From Colletotrichum lupini (Eukaryota; Ascomycota; Sordariomycetes; Glomerellales; Glomerellaceae), in assembly GCF_023278565.1 (NCBI RefSeq), contig NC_064675.1, positions 1,116,001 through 1,180,000 of the forward strand: a stretch of DNA of 64,000 nucleotides, given 5' to 3'. The position numbers and the translations under genes were made by a program. The stretch's first letter is position 1; each line of letters starts with the position of its first letter. Positions 58,659 to 64,000 of the stretch are shown here, piece after piece. The notes under the pieces were generated by a model. The model was not told the origin of the DNA. It saw only the letters and a list, made by a program, of their open reading frames with translations, and did not search any database.

Positions 58659-60599
58659 GTTTCTAGCTGTGTGGTGGGGATTCTGTGAGAATCATAATCA
58701 GTATCTAGCTCTGGGAAAACCAATCCATAAATACATTGAAATCTTGCGATTTATGTGTAATAGAATATCTTAGAAACTTGCATACGCTCAGGAATTACAC
58801 TGAAGGATTTGCTCCTACTGTTGACTGAGAGCAGAGATGTGGGTCGCCGAGGTCAAATCTGTCGGGTTCTTGGGGCGTTTTCAGGTGATGTGTACTTAGG
58901 TAGTATGCGGCAAAGCAAATGAATTCTCATGCAGAGGAAGATTAAGCATTGTAAAACATGCTCTAAATGATGCAGCGTCGTCGTTATGTAGGCTCATTGC
59001 TGAAGCCCCAGCATCATCCTCAATCATCGGATGTTTGGAGAAGGGGTCACCGACTTGGAGAAGTCACCGACAAAGTGGGTCGGGGCTTTGTTTCCAGCAG
59101 TGTTTGTGGGGAGTCCGCGTACCATCGTGATATGCTGTTGCAACCTGACATCAGCTGTACCTTGGCGATTTTTGGTCTTTGACGGAATGAATGGGTCCCT
59201 CTGGTGTCAATGCCTAGTCGGCTGTTCGTTCGCGAGATGCAGAGTGTGATATGGTCTAATGTGGAGTTACTAGAGACTCGCTCTGAAACTCAGCCAAGAT
59301 GTCAAGAGTTTTCCCCAAACGTGTTGCGAATGCCTTTGTCTCAATCCCCTAGAATTTCAAAGTCGACCACGACAATGTTCCTGCGTCGCGGTCAAGTGGC
59401 AACTCGTCGGCGTCTAGCAAATGTTGATGTGGCCGTGCCGAGTAATTTGACTGAACGTTGGTATGCTGCATCTTAACCGTCGGTCAGTGAAAAGGGCCAC
59501 GCAAGACCAAGCAATGCTCTCATCAACGAGTCGGGACTCACCTTCTTTCAGAGAAGATACAGTGGTAGTAAACTTTTCAAGCCACTTGCTGAGGAACACG
59601 GCAGATTCAAATGCCCACAAAAGGGCGTGCAGTACCCATGAGCTTGCAGTCGATCTCCAATACCTTTTACTCGCATGAGTCGAGCATGTCCGAGATGAGA
59701 ATCTCTGAAGGTATCCCAAGCGTGAATGCATCTTTTCAATTCTCATGCGTAATAAATACAAGACAGTAGAATGAAATGAACATCGGGCGGGTGTTTGCTC
59801 AATATCAACTCAGTTTTAGAAGCGCACTTGCCGGCTTCGTCATTATAATCGTAGGCCAAGACATCGAAGAGAGTAACTACACCGCCAGTATGATAGAGCT
59901 CTCGAGATTGATCTCCTTCGACCACGAATTCATGAGAGAGCAGAGAGCTTAACGAGCGCTTGAATGCGCGTTGCAAGCCATCTGATTGTGATGCAATAGA
60001 GAAGCCTCACAAGAAGCCGTCGACGACAAGGCTACAAATAAGAATAATGCGGCTGCGTTGAAAAGTTCGAGTTGAGTCCGAATCAGAATCAATAGACTGC
60101 TGGTCTGTCGGGACATTAAATCTCGAAAGTCTGGAGTAGAAGGAGATTGCAGTAGCGCAAACCTCAAGTTCTTGAACAACATCAACGGGCTGCGCTACTC
60201 AAGAAATTCAGCGAGTAAGTGGTAAGTTAGGCGATGAGAGTGTCAAAGGAAGTCCGAGATGTGCCAGTCGTTAAGGTACGTCGCTAACAGCCTTTCTAGA
60301 GTGGGCTGAATCGCTTGAATGACTGTGAAGACCCCCCTCTCGATCTGTCCATCTATGATTCTTGAAAGGCGAACCGTCTGCTCGTTGTGAAAAGGGGAAT
60401 GACATTCCGGACTTCGCACGGGTGTATTGCTAACAACGCATGCAGTGCGGAATTTGTGACGAAATCGAGCCCGTGTATCAGAACGTTGTTCTGAAAAATC
60501 GAAAATGTGCTGTTCTTGACGTATCTTATCACGTAACAGGGATAGTAATCGCACCTTATGAAGTGCCCGTCACGTGCTAAATCACGTGTTTATCTTAGA
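58659..60599. other. RidA promoter side and gene-poor flank of the right RIP block
   Basis: No recognised gene. A run of minus-strand open frames at 59414-60554 is listed separately. The last bases hold two close CACGTG boxes (60570-60589) just before the AT-rich block. Confidence 0.4.
59414..60554 (-). pseudogene. Series of minus-strand open frames, possible decayed or unrecognised gene
   Basis: Four consecutive minus-strand frames (60554-60243, 60185-59949, 59976-59743, 59761-59414) have fairly protein-like composition: IQAIQPTLERLLATYLNDWH, SLLSHEFVVEGDQSREL and LFDVLAYDYNDEAGKCA. I could not find splice joins that make a single convincing protein, and no domain is recognised. It may be an eroded gene next to the repeat block or coincidence. 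Confidence 0.25.
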
Positions 60600-63500
60600 T
60601 ATTATATATATAGACCTTTTTTTTTTTTTTTTTTTACTTTAATAATTAAGCTACTTTTATTATACTCTATATACTTATTATTACGTATTATAACTTATAA
60701 TAATTATAAGCCTAGCTCTTAGTTAAGACCTTATATTATAATAACGCACTTATTAATACGATTTTTATAATTTTTTTAAAATAATTAACTTATTTATACT
60801 TACTTTAGCCTAAGCTAAATTAACTAATTATAATAATTAAATTAAATAGTTTAACGTACTTTATATTATAAATAAGGGCGTTAGGGTTTAAAAATACGTT
60901 AACCTAAACGCTCTAAATTCTAACGTATTCTTTAACCCCTCTATAATACTTATTTCGCCCTTAGAATTTAAATGATTAGTTATAACCCATAATAAAAAAG
61001 AACTACGAGCTTATTAAGCCCGTTATAAAGCGTTTAAAAATAATTAAAAAAACTAAGAAATCCTTTATTAATAACTTCTAAATATAACTCTTGATACGAA
61101 CTTTTTAACTTTTTTAAATATAAGTAATTTATAAAACTAAGCCGGGTTTTTTTTTATAAAACTAGCTATATTACTTATTTTATATAAATAAATTTATCTT
61201 TATATTATACTTATAAAAAAGATCTATATACTTAAGAATATTTAAAAATAATAGGAGCTCGATATTAAATATAAGTAACTTATAGTTTATAAACGTAATA
61301 TTATTAATATATATATTAAAGTCCTCGCTTAGTAATTAGTAAAATTAGTTAATATTATATTATATAAATACGTATTTTAAAAAGCTATTAAGAACGGTAT
61401 TAAGTTTAGTATATAACGAATTATTAAATATCTAAAATAGGAATTTACGCTCCCCGAATTAATAATAAGGAATGCGGTTCGAGAGGAGTATTAATAAGCC
61501 CTTAATAAAGCGAGGATTAAAATTAACCCTTAATATTAATATAAAGAGTAATAGTTTATTTATTTCCGAGCTAAAACGTATAATATTTTAAAAATTAGTA
61601 AAGAAATTATTATATTTAACTTTTTAATTATAGTTAAGTTTAGACTTAACCCTATATAGGGCTAACGTATATATAAGACCTTTAGTAAATTAATAGCCTT
61701 TAGAACGTATATAAGGACCCTTAAGGAGATTATATATACATTTAGTTTAGTAACTTAAGACGTATATACTAAACGACTTTTAGATTAAAAAGGGGTTTAT
61801 TTTACTTTTACTAAACGCTCTAACTTAATTAATAATATAAATAATAAGAGTAACGTTATATATTTTTATAATTATATATACTTATAGTACCCTATAGTAT
61901 ATTAAAAATTAAAATAAGTACTTATAGGCCGAAATACTAATAAGTTATTAATATAAATACTAAGGAGCTATATAAAAGAAGTCCTTATTATTATTAAATT
62001 AAGTAAGTAAAAATTATTTTATAATAAGCTTAAGAAAGCTAGTTAGTTAAGGAACGATAGAACCCTTAAAAAACCTAGGTTTTTAAAAAGATATTCTAAT
62101 TAACTTATAACGAGCTTATTAATAAACTAAAACGAGGGCTATATAATTACTATATTTATAAAGAGTTAGGACTTAGAAATAAACGTAATTTTTAGTACCC
62201 CTATAAGTAATACTTACTCCCTTTTTTAAAGTATAATAATAAATAGTTATAAAATAATATATTTAATTAACGATAAGAGCTTATTTAAACCCGAGAGTTG
62301 CGTATTATTAAATAATAAAGACTACGTTAAATTAAGAATTATTATATTACTTATTATTATACGCAGTATTTATATTATAAAGGGCGTCTTAAATAGACCT
62401 AAAAAAAAGGGAACTTACGATTTAAAGCTCTAGAACGTTACTTATATTAAGGGATTTTATATTAATATAATCTTAAAGACTTTACTAAATAGAAGCGTAC
62501 TTTAGTACTATAGTCTAGATTATACTTTATAATAAGGAACGCTTTATAAAAGTATTATTAAAAAGTAGCTTATTTAAAAAAATAATCTAGTCTTTTTTAA
62601 ATATAAGCTCTTTTAATCCTATCCTTTTTTTATAAACCTTAAGCGTATTTTATAGAACCTAGTTAGTATTATATTATTAATTAACTATAAAAAATTATAT
62701 TACTTATATTAATATACTTATAAGAAGTTTAATAGCGCGCTCCTTTAGTATTTTAAAATAGGTTATTTCGGACCTAATACTTTTTATTAATTACTAAATA
62801 AAACTCGAGGTATATATATTAAACCTTTATTATAAATTAAGTATAAAATATATATATTATCTAAAGCTAAAATAATAGTTTTAAAAGGATTACCCTTAAA
62901 AAGAGCTTTATAGCTATAGTACTATATATACTAAGATCTTTTCTACTTTAAACTATTTTTTAATAAACGATAATATATATTTATAGCTTTTAATAAATAT
63001 AATAAGTAGCTTAGGGGGTTCTTTTTAAGGACTAAAATAGAGGAAGAAGTACTTTTTATACTATAGAGCCTCGAGGTAGCGATTCGTTATTAAAAAGGGA
63101 CTTTAATTTACTTTTTTAAAAATAATAATAAGACCGCTTTTTTAACTCTAAACGTTAAATACGTATATAAAACGTAATATAATAAGCTAGGAATCGAAAT
63201 AGAACTTCTATTTTTATATATAAAGGAACTTATAAGTAACGCTAAAAAAGTAGGTTAATTTATAATTACTAAAGCTTATAAGATGCGCTTTTTTATAAAC
63301 CTCTTTACGAATTTATAGAACGAAATAGTACTAGTAGTAATTTTTATTTATAATATTACTTTATAAGAGGCTAATAAAGGAGATTTACTTATTATAATAG
63401 AAATTAACTAGTAAAAGCGGTATTAATATTAGTAATAAATAGGTTATTAAGTACGGGATTTTAAACTAATTACCCCGTATTTTAGTAGCCTCTATATATA

Positions 63501-64000
63501 TAGTTATTAAGTATACCCTTTTTATAAGGATTATAAGAGGGGTATATATTAAAAGGAGTTTAAAGTACTTCCCTATAGGTATATAAAATACTTAGTTAAA
63601 TATATATTAAAAATATATAACTTATATAAGGTCTAAATACCCGCGCTTAAGTAAATATTTATTATAAAAAATATTAAGTTTAATAAAGAAGTTTTTTATA
63701 ATCCTATATACGAGGAATAAGCTATTATAAATAAGTAAGTAAATTTAGTAATCTAAGAGATATAAGAACTCTTTAATATTAATAATAAGTTAGTTTAAAT
63801 ACTTAGGGAAGTAGATTTAGACTTTAGAAATATTAGTACTTAAAATAACTTTATAATTAAGAATAGTATGATTATTGGATTTTTAACTATTTAGGACGCT
63901 AAGTAATTAATAAACGTATTTTAAAGTATAGTAAATAAGGCTAAAGAAGCTAATATAGTTTTATTATTATTATTAATCCCTAAGATAACCCCCTTATATA
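60600..64000 (+). mobile_element. RIP-degraded Ty1/copia retrotransposon, truncated by the window edge
   Basis: The block is extremely AT-rich, with CpA/TpG depletion. Read on the plus strand through TAA/TAG stops, the copia order appears. The pre-integrase block is near 62750-62820 (YFKIGYFGPNTFY, expected W-H-x-R-x-G-H-x-GP with RIP changes), then LSKAK near 62858. The integrase end is near 63245-63350 (FIITKAYKMRFFINLF, aligned with the copia block that usually reads like TKARxMRxxANLP). The block after the integrase is near 63480-63690 (Y-F-S-S-L to IFIIKNIKFN). Gag-like sequence should precede from about 61300. Reverse transcriptase would lie beyond 64000. No LTR could be located, and the exact left boundary near 60600 is set by composition only. 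Confidence 0.75.

Noticed and set aside
1..64000. CRISPR array, bacterial operon or phage features
   Set aside because: No regularly spaced repeats; spliceosomal introns show the DNA is eukaryotic.

Overview
The window is nuclear DNA of a filamentous ascomycete (Pezizomycotina, most likely a Sordariomycete). The reasons are short GT-AG introns with CTAAC/CTGAC-type branch sites, HET and PNP-NACHT-WD allorecognition genes, fungal permease families, two intron-bearing tRNA genes, and two blocks degraded by repeat-induced point mutation (RIP). In those blocks CpA and TpG are rare, TpA is abundant, and stops fall where CAG, CAA or TGG codons are expected. The genus cannot be named from the sequence.

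Layout: a HET-domain protein runs off the left edge (3-2171, +). It is followed by an 11-exon quinate permease-like sugar transporter (2308-4501, -) and an amino-acid permease (6030-7858, -). Next comes a large NLR-type gene (PNP, NACHT, WD repeats; 9084-14789, +) whose last WD exon is split by a 398-bp hAT-like MITE. Tail-to-tail with it lies an unrecognised gene (15120-26109, -) split by a 9542-bp hAT-like element, which itself carries a nested 6322-bp Ty3/gypsy chromovirus (17866-24187). Both hAT-like insertions have perfect 8-bp target duplications and share termini, so the pre-insertion gene structures can be inferred.

From 28.2 to 60.6 kb the DNA has normal composition and few genes. 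These are a small single-pass membrane protein (28163-28697, -), a gene-free stretch of about 11 kb, an LDB19/ART-type alpha-arrestin (39971-41515, +), tRNA-Arg(TCT), a cytochrome P450 (45211-46987, +), tRNA-Glu(CTC), an AsaB/CmcJ-like oxygenase (48134-49188, +), a GH16 secreted glucanase (49536-50449, -), an allantoate/pantothenate-type MFS transporter (55326-57066, -) and a RidA protein (58248-58658, -). The last 3.4 kb is a RIP-degraded Ty1/copia element that runs off the right edge.

How it fits together: the left third combines nutrient transporters with a probable allorecognition cluster (HET, NLR, and an unknown gene next to the NLR) in which two genes were broken by one transposon family. 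The right part is a set of secondary-metabolism-like, wall-degrading and transport genes with no visible PKS/NRPS/terpene core, so no biosynthetic cluster is claimed. The most notable signals are the paired hAT insertions, the layered RIP history, probable RIP leakage (CAG to TAG) into the exon flanking the large element, and an NLR whose reading frame would be continuous across the MITE site.
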